From the NCBI GenBank assembly GCA_963931805.1, contig OZ007499.1:92435318-92499317 (forward strand): 64,000 nt of DNA. Reading direction: 5' to 3'. Origin of the DNA: Microdon myrmicae (lineage: Eukaryota > Arthropoda > Insecta > Diptera > Syrphidae). Each line of letters begins with the position of its first letter. Position 1 is the first letter of the stretch. The translations under genes were made by a program, and so were the position numbers. The notes beneath the pieces were generated by a model. That model did no database searches. It had not been told where the DNA came from and was given only the letters and a program-made list of their open reading frames with translations. Of this stretch, positions 43,126-54,780 are shown one piece after another.

Positions 43126-45099
43126 CGCTAAGAGTGAGGTTATTATGGGATTAGGATTATTTCGTAGGTTTTTGATAAATTTGATAGACAGCTCGAGGAA
43201 TCGTCTATCGAGGCGTTCTGCACCAGCGGTATTGTAGAGTTGGACGTTACTATAGTACTTATAGGAGTTAGGACGACGATGTAATCCAGAGACATACCTA
43301 AGGTATTTTTTTTCGAATGCTCGCAACTTCTCCATTTGGGAGGGAGTGATATGGTACCACAATGGGCACGCGCACGTGAGTGTTGGTCTGATAATTTGTT
43401 TGTAGATGAGCAGTTTGACTTTGTGAGAGAGACTATTAGGTTTCCACATGACTCTTCTACAGAGATTAAGCTGAATTGTGGCTTTATGAAGGGAATTTTT
43501 AATGTGGGAGGAAAAAGAAAAGTTATTAGAAAATGTTATTCCCAGATATTTTAGGGTTTTGGAGAGTTTTGTCAGAGTGTTGTTTAGTTTATTTTTAATT
43601 TTGTTGTGGCAGCGTCTAGTGTTGTTTGTACAGTGCTCGTTTTTGCCCTTGAACACTATGAGCTGCGGTTTATTTGGGTTAAGGTTCATTTTCCACTTAT
43701 TAAAGTATGTTGATAGGTTAGGGAGGAAATTGTTAATGCGGTTTCTTGAAGCCTTAACAAATTTGCTGCTGGAGTAAATTAATGTATCATCAGCATAATT
43801 CAGCATTACAACATTAGGAGATACGGGTTTAGGAATATCCGAGGTATATAGGAGATATAATATTGGCCCTAAAATGGAGCCTTGGGGAACACCCGCGGTT
43901 ATGTTGCGAGCTTCTGAGACAGAAGAATTTATTCTCACAACGAATTTTCTGCCAGGAAGATAAGAGGCTAAGAGCTTTGTTGTGTGAGAGTTTAGACTGA
44001 ATATGGAGTGTAGTTTATATAGAAGCCCTGCGATCCAGACGCAATCAAACGCCTTTGAAATATCAAGAGATATGCACACGGTAGGCCTTTGGTTTTGGAG
44101 ACCGGTTGTAACATCATGTGTAAGTTTTAGTAGAGCATGGCATGTGGATTGTCGCTTACGGAATCCGAACTGAGCGTTCTCATTGGCAAATGAGAGAAGA
44201 TTTTGATAGATCTTGCGTTCAAGTATCTTACTTAGTGTATTTAATAGGGATATTGGACGACAAGGGTTATTACTACCACCGAGCTTCTTAATAGGAATTA
44301 CTACCGCAGTTTCCCAGTTCTCTGGGAAGTGTTATGCATTAATCATATGATTATGAAGAACGAGGATGGGAAGCAGATTCGACGGGCGTAGCTTTTTAAA
44401 TAGAAGGTGTGGGATTCCATCTAATCCAGTTGACTTTTTGTTATTTTCTGATCTTACGATCTCGGATAATTCGTCCGCAGTTAGAAAAGTTGTGGCGTCT
44501 AAGGGGTGTGCAGCTATGTTTGTGTTGTTGAATTCACCGATGAAAGGTGTAAAAGATGGGAATAATCTGTTTGAGATGTATTCGTTTACGGTGTCCTCGA
44601 AGCCAGGAGTTGAGAGGGAATTATTTTGCTGATGAATCTTTGAAAAGTATTCTGTGAGGCAATTTGCTATGTCCGTATCGGACTGGGCAATATTATTGCT
44701 GATTGGGTTGATGAGATGATCAATTCGGGGTTTATATTTACGACCAGTTAATTGGTTGATGTTTTTAAAAAGATCACGACTTGGTTTGATATTTTTAAGT
44801 GTGGAGATCCCGCGAACTTTTTCAACTGCTCATTTATCAGAGTGAATAGGAATTGGATCTGGCTTTTAATAAAGGGGCAGTATCTTGTATGAAGTTTTCA
44901 GCGGAGCTGCTTTTAAAGGCACAATAATTTGGTTAGGATGCTGGGAAAAGGATTTCCTACATAGTTGTGAGGAATGGTTATCGGGGTGTTATTGCTGAGA
45001 GCTTACTTTAGAATTTGCTCTATTCTTATACATGCTTGATCAATTTCATTAGGGAGTAGGTTCGATGCTTCAGGGATATACAAGTTAGAGAAACTTATC
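43126..45099 (-). pseudogene. J2 reverse transcriptase
   Basis: Jockey-type RT. Linker with KKSTGLDGIPHLLFK, then ISLLNTLSKILE, QFGFRKRQSTCHAL, ISLDISKAFDCVW, AGVPQGSILGPILYLLY, an intact catalytic box NYADDTLIYSS, and LGITFSNNFSFSSHI with RPTLTCACPLWYH downstream. A TAA replaces Ser in INA*HFPE (near 44335), and the C-terminus is separated by the TIR element, whose first bases supply a stop at 43117. Good RT core but not functional. Confidence 0.85.
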
Positions 45100-45100
45100 G

Positions 45101-45700
45101 CTATGCCCCTATTGTCATCTCTCCATTTTGTTTGGAGAAATTTGGGACAGGGTTTGACGAGTAGAGTGGGTCGAAAGAGGGGATTTGGATGGTAGTGTGA
45201 ACTGAACCATGATCAGAAGGAAATATAAAGGAGATTGTAGGTGGACCCGCTGAGTGAACATCATCGGACTTGAGCAAGAAGTCGATTGTTGACTTGGCTG
45301 AGCTAGTGACACAAGTTGGCTGTAATGAGGAGTCAATGTATGTATATGAATAAGACGGGAGGAGGGCTAGCAATTGGCGACCATATTTGTTGCATTTATT
45401 CTCATTGAATGCTGTATGACGAGCATTCCAGTCTCCCCCGATTATAAATGGAGCGGGAACGGACTGTTGGATTATCTGAGAAATGTCAGCATATGGGAAA
45501 TCTGGTTGTCGTGAAGGGTGAATATAAATGGATGCTAAGACGAGCACTTTATTGTTCTCACAAAAAAGTTTAACTGCCGTATATTCAATGCTGAATATAT
45601 CGGTGAATCTAATTTCACTGAATTGAAATTTTTTTGTGTACTAAGATGCCGGTACCTCCGTGAGATCCATTCGTTCTGGGGTTAGAAACAAAAGTATAAT
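45101..45700 (-). pseudogene. J2 AP endonuclease domain
   Basis: Endonuclease of the LINE, which nicks target DNA to start reverse transcription: LASIYIHPSRQPDFPY, IGGDWNARHTAFN, STIDFLLKSDDV and FPSDHGSVH are the family motifs, including the catalytic Asp/Asn and the SDH. A frameshift near 45580 separates it from upstream residues, and another at ~45100 separates it from the RT linker. Confidence 0.8.
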
Positions 45701-45878
45701 TGGGAATGGAAACTCGGTAATTTGGTTTGAGCCAGGTCTCTGAAAGGAAGGGGATATCTGGGAAAATTTTTTCAACAAACAACCGGAGGTGTTTCTTACG
45801 TATATTAGAGTAAATGGACTCTGTGTTGAGGGAGATAATGGTTAGTTTAGAGAGAGCTGGAAAGAATGTGGGAAGTTA

Positions 45879-46364
45879 TTAGTGAAAGTATCTGACCTTT
45901 TTTTCAGTTTCTGACATATGCCTCAGCGAAGGAAGTATGGCCTGTAGGTTTTGGATGTAACCCATGATGTCCAGATTGAAATTTTTAATATTGTCTCTAG
46001 AGGTAGTGGTAGTGTTGAGGTTTCCTTTTGCTGCATCCTCGTAAGATATTCCGGGTCGGGTTAACTTTGCTTCCTGCAATACTGTTGGTTTCGTTGTTGT
46101 TGGTTTGACTGTTGACATTGCTAATTTCCGTCTTTGCAGAAGTTTTAGCTTCTGAGGACATTGAGAGAAATTTGCTGGATGCGGCTTTTACTGTAATCTT
46201 CATTATGGTAATAGATCCATTTACCTTGCATTCATCGAGATCGTGTTCCTCTGCGCATCTGCCGCAACGTCTTTGCTGGTGGCATGAGACCGCCAAGTGT
46301 CCTGAGTCTTGGCATCGCTTGCAATGTAGAATTTCTTGTTTGTGCGGCACCTCGATTGCGATTT
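45879..46364 (-). pseudogene. J2 ORF1 (gag-like), two zinc knuckles
   Basis: Nucleic-acid-binding protein of a Jockey LINE. QKIAIEVPHKQEILHC leads into CKRCQDSGHLAVSC (CX2CX4HX4C) and CGRCAEEHDLDEC (CX2CX3HX4C). A frameshift near 46030 separates the knuckles from the C-terminal part (KPTVLQEAKLTRPGISYEDA). The N-terminus was cut by the RTE fragment at 46365-47113 and is lost. Confidence 0.78.
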
Positions 46365-46373
46365 TTTGGGTAA

Positions 46374-47104
46374 TTATTATTATTTATTGGCCTGTAGGAA
46401 CCCGGAAGTTCATGACCTCACCGACTCGTCTTCGCTATCGTTCCCTGTCCTGGGCACTCTCCTTCCACGCTTGACCATTCGATCCGATCTCCTCAAGGTC
46501 AAACCTAACATTGTCCTCCCATCTCCGTCGCGGCCGTCCTACCGGTCTCTTTCCCGTTGGTCTACCGTCCAGAATTCTACGCACGGTCCTATCGTTCCCC
46601 ATTCGCGCCACGTGTCTGGCCCATCTTAATCTTCGCGACTTGATTACTCTCAGTATTGTAGGTTTGCGATATAGCTCTTCCAATTCGTGGCTATGGAGTC
46701 TCCTCCATTGTCCTGCCTCCTCGTCATATTTACCTCCAAAGATGCCCCTCAAAACTTTATTCTCGAGTACGCGGAATTTGTTTTCTTCCCGTTTTGTGAG
46801 AGCCCATGTTTCGCATCCATATAGAACAATCGGCATGATTATGGTTCTATAGACACGGAGCTTTATGTTACGTGATAGCAGTCTGGATTTCAGCAGTTTA
46901 CTGACTGCGTACCAACTCGCGTTGCCGAAATGCAGTCTCTTGTTAATTTCCTTCGACATTTCGTTACTGGCCGTCAGTATCGTTCCCAGATATTTAAATT
47001 CTTTAACTTTTTCAAATATCTTACCTCTGACGTTTATATGTGTTATCTGATGTCCACCTGCTCTCGCCGTAATCATGTATTTTGTTTTGTCTTCATTTAT
47101 TTGA
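46374..47104 (-). mobile_element. RTE LINE fragment, 5'-truncated
   Basis: 731 bp within a 9-bp duplication tttgggtaa. Minus-strand 3' end has an AATAATAATAATTA tail. It carries the last ~213 RT codons (FKYLGTILTASNE, IVLYGCETWALTKRE, LENKVLRGIFGG, RLRWARHVARM, RPTGKRPVGRPRRRW), a different RTE family from the one in the array. Confidence 0.85.
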
Positions 47105-47120
47105 TTTGGGTAAACAAATA

Positions 47121-47826
47121 TTTAATTTATTTAAGTTTAAGTTTAGTTTAGTGTGAGGGCAGAACCCTCATTTATTTAGCTTAATGCAAGCTTCCATTAA
47201 CTTAAATTAAATTAATATAAAAAGTCTTACAGACTATCTTAAAACTAGAGTAAGAAGGAGAAAAAAAGAAAAAACCAGGAAGGTGAAGGTGACTGTGCGG
47301 TGGGGGAGGTACGAGGCTAGGGAGGAGCGAGTGTGTGGTAAATTCGGCATTTGTGAGACAGTGACAGTGCAGGGCATGTCTACGTACTGGTAAGGGGTGG
47401 GGTTGGTGAGCTGGAGGAAGAGGTTGAAATAGTGGGTGGGGCTGGGGGGACTATTTTGAGGGTAGGAGAGGAGAGGTAGGATTGCAGGGTAGAGGGGATT
47501 ATTGGAGGGAGGGGGCGGATTTAGGACGGGTTTATTCTGAGACGTCGTTTAAGAGTGGGGGTGGGGATGTTGAAATCGAAGGAGGCGGGGAAAGAGTTGG
47601 CCTGTCGTAGCATACGCGAGATGGGTTCGTTAGCGCCGTAAGAAGTGTGATGAGCAGGCACGTAAAACAGCCGTGGGTTACGTACGTTACGGAGGTTTGT
47701 ATGCAATGTTAAAGTGGAGAGCAAGCTTGGGCAATTGATTGAGCCGGACAGAAGGCGATGGACAAAGGTGATGTCGGCATGGATTCTGTGCTCTTCAAGC
47801 GTGTTTAGATTGATTAGACGGAGCCT
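47121..47826 (-). mobile_element. Tail of a further LINE (C-terminus and 3' UTR)
   Basis: Minus-strand coding end at about 47820-47521: LINLNTLEEHRIHADITFVH, LLSGSINCPSLLS, RNPRLFYVPAHHTSYG, EPISRMLRQANSF and LKRRLRI. This is the typical C-terminal cysteine-free tail of Jockey/CR1-like RT proteins. The remainder to 47121 is G-rich 3' UTR. It belongs to neither J1, J2 nor J3. Borders uncertain. Confidence 0.7.
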
Positions 47827-48265
47827 AAACTGTGCATTTTGTATTTTTGAGTGAATTATGAATTAAGTGTAATAGCTGATGAAGCATAATTTGTATGAGT
47901 AGATTAAGAAATTTATGGATAATTGAGTGATTGATTGGGAGTATAAATACCCCAACAATTTCGATAATAAAGTAATCAAAAACCAACTGCGTCTTTGATT
48001 CACTAACTGCGGCGCTTACGCCATGCACTTTTAGCGAGCTGCGCTTTAAACAGCAAACAATAGGGAATTAGATTATTAGACGAATTTTTTCCCGCGATCG
48101 AATTAATGTCGACGCTGCAATAACGCTAAACTGCGATCCAACTTCACCACATGGCGATCCTGCCATGTCCCCTTACATCATAACCCCCTATCACGACAAA
48201 ATATCATATTGCACCTAGTAGCATTCATTTCCCTGTACTTTATATATTAATACGAATTCCTTCAA
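47827..48265. other. Noncoding, possible LTR-like promoter
   Basis: gtataaatacc at ~47940 followed by aataaag at ~47967 resembles a compact LTR promoter and poly(A) signal, but no partner LTR or ends were found. Otherwise no features. Confidence 0.3.
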
Positions 48266-48487
48266 CATACATTTACAAATTATGCTGTATGTTTACAAAT
48301 AAAACATATTTTATATTTGAAAAAAAAAAAAATTTTATTTCATATAATGTTTTTATTTTTTAATTTTTAATCTGTTTAACATTTTTTCATAATTATTTAC
48401 GTTAGCAGCAAATAAAAATCTTAATTGCAAAAAGAAAGAAATCAGTGTTTTTGATAACAAACACTTTTTGCCTATTAATAAAGGATA
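48266..48487. repeat. AT-rich repeat AT1, second copy
   Basis: Copy of 33217-33440, starting catacatttacaaattatgc and ending at aaaggataaa, where the two diverge. Confidence 0.72.
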
Positions 48488-49803
48488 AATGTGACATAAA
48501 TCTTCGTCTTTGTGCCGGCATTGGCACAGGTTCTACGAAGATTCTCCATCAAAACACTTCCGTAGATTGTTCGCACCGAACGATGACACCTGAAGCAGCT
48601 CACGATGGAAAAGAGAAACACAAATTGAGTCACTGAAATAACCAAGCAACGATCGCCGTCCACACACTCAGTGGAGTGCACACTCCCGTGTGCACTCTGC
48701 AGTGGCGAAGAGATACTGCGCGCGTGTTAAGTGTGTCGATGATGTCATAGCTAAAGATGGCATACAAGAGATCATTGACACACTCAAACAGAAAAACGCT
48801 ACCCGATTTTAAACTCAGATGACCCCACAGAACGATAATGCAATTAAGTCCATATCTCAAAGCAATTGGCAAATCGAATAAAAACGATTAGTTTCAGTTT
48901 CCGAAGCAATTAACAAACCATAATTGATTGCATAGGCTGGAACAACTAAATTGCAAAAACGATTAACTGCAATTTCCGACACGAGCCGCAAAAATAAAAT
49001 TAATTGGGTCAATTCGCAATCGCCAATGTTAAACCGGGGTTCAAATCAATGAAGGAATATTGACTGGCTCAGCAATACAAAGCGATCGCGAATTAAAAAG
49101 TCAAGAATCGGAAAATGGGTCGATTGAAATGAAATTGCGTTGTCGTAATCGGGAAGTGTTGACCCCGAGGTATCGAGAAGTGGTAGGAAGTAATTAAGGC
49201 GCTGTTGGTGGTTGGTCGTGGTGATGGCAGAGTGAGAATTTGACCGTGAAAGTCTGTGGTTAGTAAAAGAAGCATGAGTTAGTAGTTAAGGAGAGAAGCG
49301 TCGGTCGGTGGTTAATTGTAGCGAACGTATGCAAGGTAGTCGTGGAGAATCTTTGATAAACGGAAATAAGAAAGTGAATATAAAATTAATGTGTGAGAAG
49401 AAATTGTATCTTTTAATGTAAGAAAATTAACGTATGAATATCTGAAGAGTGAAAATTGTAGCTGGAACAAAATAAGAAAAACTAATGTGGATGTATAGCA
49501 CAAAGAAAAAGGAAAGTGAATTTTCATACAAGAAAAATTTGTAAAGACACAAAGGTGAAAAAATTAACTGTTAGTGTTATAACGGAAAGGAATAGAAAAG
49601 TGAATTTAAAAATTTAATGTATAGAGAGAAATTGTAATTAATGCAAAGAAAAAGAATGAACATCTGATCAAAAATTGTAACCACAAAAAAAAATATGAAA
49701 AGGAAAAGATGCATTAGCTCAAAGAAAATGAAAGTGAATTATTAACTGTTGTACAAGAACTAGTTTTAATGACACAAAGGTAAGAGGATTAATTACCGAT
49801 ATT
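48488..49803. other. Intergenic DNA, no gene supported
   Basis: Moderately complex to 49300, then very A-rich. A perfect 10-bp inverted repeat (gagtgcacac/gtgtgcactc, 4-nt loop) sits at ~48674-48697. Short frames at 48475-48872 show no family features. Confidence 0.35.
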
Positions 49804-51246
49804 TTCAATTCAATTCAATTTTTATTTAGTAGATAATTACATTTATGGTATATTTTACAACTAGTACTTAAGAGATTTAGGATAGCAATTCCTTTACAAC
49901 TATAATCTTAAATCTATATAACGACAATAGCACAATTTTAATGAATAACAAATAATAAATTAAGGGAAAACTACAATAAAAAACCCTTATTTGAATCTTA
50001 AGACTAATATTGCACGAGCTTCCGGTTATTTTATGTAGTAATGACCTCGATATAATTTTCATAGACAGAGTACATATGTAGTGACTTAGGATAACGCAAG
50101 ACGGGAAACGAGAACATTGTCAGAAAAAGAACAATTGACGAAGAAGTTTCGATTGATTTTGTCAATAAGGAACTCTACCGGTTTAACGTTGGCGTTTTCA
50201 TGTAGTTCATGTGTCGAATAATGCCATGGCAAATTCAGCAACATTTCCAATATTTTATTTTGACACCTTTGCAATTTTATTTTGTGTGTGCGAGCACAGT
50301 TACACTATACAGGGGCCCCGTACAGGAGTATCGGTTGAAAAATGGTTTTAAATATTATAATTTTATTTTCGATGCTAAGCTTTGACTTTCTACACACTAA
50401 TGGATACATAACTCTTACGACTTTGTTTATTTTGTCAATTGTGGTAGTAATGTGTTTTTGAAAGATAAGTTTTTTATCTAGAATAATACCTAGATATCTA
50501 CAGTCTTCGGACCAATCAATATCAACTGCACACATACTGAGTTTAGTGCCATTTGGTAGGTAGCAGTGTTTCCTACATCTCGAAAACCAGACAGCTTGTT
50601 TTATTACCATTTATTTTTATTTGCTATTTCCTGTAATATACTGCTAGTTTGTCAAGAGCTGCTTGCAAAGAGTTGTAGACATTAGTGAATAAGGCACCCG
50701 AAGAGAAAATGGCCGTATCATCGGCAAACATAGCTACCTGAATGTTTTCACCTAGACATGGTAAATCTGCGACAAACAAAGTAAATAATATGGGACCAAG
50801 GACCGAGCCTTGGGGTACACCATGGTGGATTTGGTGAGTAGAGGATATGTCGGTTCCTAAACTCACAACATATTTTCTCGAACGAAGAAAGCTCTGGATA
50901 ATTTTGATAAGCGGTATTAGCAGCTTAAGTTTTAGTAGCTTATAAATCAAGGCATCGTGCCATACCGTATCAAAAGCTTTTTCGATGTCTAGAAGAACCA
51001 GTCCCGTTGACTCCTTGTCGATGAATTTACCAGCTCTGTGGTTTTTAATGCGCAAGACTTGGTGGATTGTGCTGTGACCACTACGGAAACCGAACTGAAA
51101 GTTTGGTAAGATGTTATTGTCTTCCACAAAACAATCAATCCTTTCCTTAATGATTTTTTCTAAGAGCTTACTTAGACAGCTAAGTAGACTAATAGGTCTG
51201 TAGCTTTCGGGGCTGTTCTTCGGTTTGCCGGGTTTCGGGATAGGTA

Positions 51247-52538
51247 CGAGGGTTGCCTTTTATATTTCGGGATTAGAGAACAAAAACAAATATTGATCAT
51301 CAAAAATCACTTTATTGTTTTTCAAAATATTCCCCATGAAGATCTATACACTTTTGCATGCGTTTGAACCAATTGTCGAAGCACTTTTGCCACTCTGATT
51401 GAGGTATCTCCAACACATGCATTCTGAATGCAGCAACCGCTTCTTCAGGTGTCGAAAAACGTTGACCTCTCAGTTTGTTTTTTACGCACGGGAATAAAAA
51501 GAAGTCATTCGGTGCCAAGTCAGGACTATACGGCGGATGACCCATCAAATCGATGTTTTGGGTGCTCAAAAATGCAGTTGTCGCAGCCGATGTGTGAGAG
51601 CTCGCATTGTCGTGGTGAAGAGTGATCCGTCTTCGGCGGTTGGTTTTCCTGATTTCTTGGAATACAACTGGCAAACAAATGGTTGTGTAACACTCAGAAT
51701 TGACTGTTCTGCATTGTTCTAATGGTACGGTTGCGACGTGTCCAGTTTTTCCGAAAAAACAGGCGACCATTTGCTTGGAAGTGCTTCGTGCGCGAACAAC
51801 TTTTGTTGGATTTGGCTCATCTTGAAACACACAGACAGTCGACTGCTGTTTACTTTCGGGCTCATACGCGTAAATCCACGATTCATCACCTGTCACGATG
51901 TCATAGACGTGTTTCGAAACACCGCGACCGTATTTTTTGGGCATTTCTTTCGACCAATTGACACGAGCCTTTTTTTGGGCGATTGAGAAATTGTGTGGGA
52001 TCCAACGCGAACAAATTTTTTTGACAGTCAAATGTTTATGCAATATTGAATGTATGCTGGTCCCACTAACGCCTAATGTTGTCTCAATCTCACGATAGGT
52101 CACATGACGATCTTCCAATATCAGTTCGCGCACAGCATCAATGGTTTTCGGAACAACAACTGATTTTGGACGACCTTCACGAAATTCATCTTGGAGTGAA
52201 CTACGACCACGATTGAATTCACCATACCATCGATAAACACTGGTCCTTGATGGAGCTTCATCGCCAAAAATTGAATTAAGTTCATCCATCCACTGTTGCT
52301 GAGTTAATCCACGCCGAAAGTTGTAAAAAATAATCGCACGAAAATGTTGACGATTTAATTCCATTTTTGGGCCGAGATGAATCTTTTAAGTTACTGTAAA
52401 CAACACAAATAGCGCTCGTATGTCAAAACGTTCTGAGTGCGTATAACCTCAAAAATGTCCAACTTTACGACAGAGCTGTCAATTGCCGGATTGCAACACT
52501 AGGGTTGCCAAATCCCGAAACATAAGAGGCAACCCTCG
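51247..52538 (-). mobile_element. Mariner transposon, copy 1
   Basis: 1,292 bp with ~28-bp inverted ends beginning CGAGGGTTGCCT, flanked by the TA target duplication (51245-51246 and 52539-52540). Inserted in J3 RT between WKTAKV and PIPKPGK. Confidence 0.93.
51312..52364 (-). CDS. Mariner transposase, copy 1 (intact)
   Basis: 350 codons with no stop or shift; usual mariner length is ~345. N-terminal helix-turn-helix region (LTQQQWMDELN, PSRTSVYRWYGEF, REGRPKS) binds the inverted ends; the WIPHNFS linker matches the family WVPHEL motif. Catalytic residues are Asp in TGDESWIYAY, Asp in LHHDNASSH, and Asp in APNDFFLFP, 34 residues after the second: the DD34D signature. It cuts and pastes the element at TA. 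The intact frame and near-matching ends suggest it could be, or recently was, active. Start chosen at MELNRQHFRAI, just inside the end. Confidence 0.93.
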   Translation of the reverse strand: MELNRQHFRAIIFYNFRRGLTQQQWMDELNSIFGDEAPSRTSVYRWYGEFNRGRSSLQDEFREGRPKSVVVPKTIDAVRELILEDRHVTYREIETTLGVSGTSIHSILHKHLTVKKICSRWIPHNFSIAQKKARVNWSKEMPKKYGRGVSKHVYDIVTGDESWIYAYEPESKQQSTVCVFQDEPNPTKVVRARSTSKQMVACFFGKTGHVATVPLEQCRTVNSECYTTICLPVVFQEIRKTNRRRRITLHHDNASSHTSAATTAFLSTQNIDLMGHPPYSPDLAPNDFFLFPCVKNKLRGQRFSTPEEAVAAFRMHVLEIPQSEWQKCFDNWFKRMQKCIDLHGEYFEKQ

Positions 52539-53362
52539 TATTACTTTTGCTGTTTTCCAACAGTCCGGAAAATAACAATTCTTGAGACAAGCGTTGAAAA
52601 TGAACGTTAAATAGTTACTTGCAGCTGGTGGAAGTGCTTTGATTAATTTGTTGTTAATATTATCGAGACCCGCAGCCTTTTTTGATTTCGATTTTTTTAT
52701 CAATTCTTTAACTTTGCTGATATTAGTTGCGTAAGTACTTTCAGCTGGTGTTTGAGAAAGTACATGGATAGTGTTAGCAACTTTAGCTTCAGTATACGCG
52801 TCGCTTAGATGCATAGATATGGAGTGGTTCTTACTAAACGTGTTAGCAAGTAGGTTCGATTTCTTCACTGAAGAAATACACAACTTGTCGTGAACTTTAA
52901 ACGGAGGAATACTTGACCCTCTCTTTTTCATAATTTTTGATATTTTCCAGAACGGTTTGCTTGCTTTGTCAAGAGAGGAAAGGTGTTTATTCCAACACTT
53001 GTTCCTATATGTTGAGATTTCTTTTTTAATGATATTATTTAAGACTTTAACATTAACTAGAAAACAATCGATTCTATAACGCAGCCATTTTCTTCTTTCA
53101 GAGTTTCGTAGCCTAATCAGATGTAAGATATTTTCAGGAAGCGGTGCCTTATCAACTGGAGCAGTGGAACATTTAGGTATCGCAAGATCGGCCGCTCTAT
53201 TGATAACAGAAACAAAATTGTTGCATAGGATATCAATATGCTCGCTGCAGGTTATAGAATTTAGGCTGGTATCACCTAGAACCAAGTTCGTGTTTATATA
53301 TGATTTGTAACAATTCCAGTTGGCGGCGGAATAGTTGTGGTATAAACTGGTACGATTTACAA

Positions 53363-54049
53363 CTAGTGTATGATTCTGATCGGAAGGTGGTCTGAACTTA
53401 ACGCATTTAGAGTTAATGGTACTGTGCAGTAATTTGGAATATTAGTGATATATAGATCAAGAGTTGAGGGGTTCTTGTTAGCACTCGCTGGGATATAGGT
53501 GGGGAGAAGTGGATAAAGTATGGAAAAACTTGGGCTGGATTCTGCAACATCTAGTAAAATGTTACCCCAGCTGTTTGCCCTAAGACAATTCCACGACTGA
53601 TGTCTGCAGTTTAGATCACCACCAATAATTACCTTGTTTCGAGTGTTGACTCTATACAATTTTTGCAGATCCCGCTTAAAGTAAGTAGATTTCTCAATGT
53701 TTCTATTTCCTCCAGGGAAATAGACCGAAAAAAGACTCACCTTGGAGTTGTCACTTAATGTTACATCTATACTAATTTCCTCAATTAACTTAAGGTGCAA
53801 TGAAGGACGCAAGGAATGTTCTATACATTTTTTCACAACAATGGCGACACCTCCACCACTAGCATGTACCCTGTCTAGGCGATAGCATATGTAATTTTGA
53901 TGTAAGAAAGAAATGTCTTGTTTGAGCCAGGTTTCTGAAACAAGTGCAATGTCAATATTAAAATTTATCATGAAACTAAAAAATGCATGCTTTTTGTTTT
54001 TGATGCTTCTCGCATTCCAAGTTATGATGTTAAGAGAGTTTCTTAACAT
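53363..54049 (-). pseudogene. J3 AP endonuclease, copy 1
   Basis: 228 codons: IITWNARSIKNK, LVSETWLK, ASGGGVAIVVK, GGDLNCRHQSWN, STLDLYITN and SSDHLPI are the family motifs, with all catalytic residues visible. It starts at an ATG overlapping the ORF1 stop (ATGTTAA, 54043-54049). After RIIH a one-base shift ends the frame at 53363; the continuation HTLVVNRTSLYHNYSAANW is in the next frame and joins the RT linker. Confidence 0.84.
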
Positions 54050-54780
54050 ATTTTTTCCGAGTATATGTACTTAATAGCTAATGAAGTAATGACGTTAAAT
54101 TGGTCAGCTTTAGTTTGACAAGCACTAAGCTTGGTTACAACTTCATTAAGAAGAGAGTTTATCTCGCTAAATGAGAACAGGTTATCATTAGTTAAAGTTT
54201 CTGACGGATTTTTCTTCGTGTGTGTCGTATCACTGTTGGAAGGTTGCTGGGTTCGATGGAGGCCAGAAGCCCAGGTGGATGAAGGAAGTGAAGGTTGACG
54301 CACAGATCGTGGTAGTGGAGGAAAATTTTCAATGGATAATCGGTCGGGCACTGGCTGCTGTTTGTCACTCGGAGGCTGTAGGAAGGTTTTTATCCCGAGT
54401 GCAATTAGTTCATTTTTCACTACATCGTTGCTAATTAAGTCTAGTCCGGATAACACTACCTTTAATGGACGATTTTCCTTACGCAAGTGGGTGAAAAACT
54501 CACATTTTAACCCAAAGAGTTCGGTTCTGATTTTGTTATATATGTCCATTGTTGGGGCACATATTTTTTGTCCAAGCGATATGTTTTTAATTAAGTATTT
54601 GTCTATCTTAATGTTGCTCAAAATATCCCGCACTTGAGCACTAGTTGTTTTTAATACCACAATTGGCGGAACGGTTTCTTTAGGAAGTTCTGCGCACTGT
54701 TCGTCATTGGTCGGATCCATTTCAGGAGAGTCTACCATCAGACTTTGAAGTGGTTGAAAAAAGTTAGTGTTTGAACACAT
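54043..54780 (-). CDS. J3 ORF1 protein, copy 1
   Basis: 245 codons. The central part (PIVVLKTTSAQVRDIL, KNISLGQKICAPTMDIYNKI, HLRKENRPLKVVLSGL) is the conserved domain that precedes the zinc knuckles in Jockey-type gag proteins. The knuckles themselves are missing: soon after NELIALGIK the sequence goes directly to a Pro/Ser-rich tail and a C-terminal helix. It would bind LINE RNA poorly, or this lineage lost the knuckles. Uninterrupted. Confidence 0.78.
   Translation of the reverse strand: MCSNTNFFQPLQSLMVDSPEMDPTNDEQCAELPKETVPPIVVLKTTSAQVRDILSNIKIDKYLIKNISLGQKICAPTMDIYNKIRTELFGLKCEFFTHLRKENRPLKVVLSGLDLISNDVVKNELIALGIKTFLQPPSDKQQPVPDRLSIENFPPLPRSVRQPSLPSSTWASGLHRTQQPSNSDTTHTKKNPSETLTNDNLFSFSEINSLLNEVVTKLSACQTKADQFNVITSLAIKYIYSEKIC

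Larger units (their letters stand above)
43126..46364 (-). mobile_element. Jockey-like LINE J2, main part
   Basis: Gag, endonuclease and RT on the minus strand, in order from 46364 to 43126. Split from its 3' end (37331-37878) by the TIR element, and cut at its gag by an RTE fragment whose 9-bp target duplication tttgggtaa lies at 46365-46373 and 47105-47113. Confidence 0.85.
50086..53285 (-). pseudogene. J3 reverse transcriptase, copy 1 (split by mariner)
   Basis: N-terminal linker (53285-52540: AIPKCS, NPWKISK-like WKISKIMKKRGSS, AAGLDNINNKLIKALP, FPDCWKTAKV), then the mariner, then the core: VPIPKPGKPKNSPESYRPIS, NFQFGFRSGHSTIHQ, VLLDIEKAFDTVWHDAL, HGVPQGSVLGPILFTLF and the catalytic MFADDTAIFSS. 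A TAG in place of Trp follows YYRK near 50624, then a shift. The thumb region (LGIILDKKLIF, TIFQPILLYGAPV) and a further TAG lead to the C-terminus RCQNKILEMLLNLPWH, ending at 50086. Family-typical but dead through several independent lesions. Confidence 0.84.

Noticed and set aside
48475..48872. Minus-strand frames of 68 and 80 codons
   Set aside because: No conserved motifs and no initiation or splice context; treated as noncoding.
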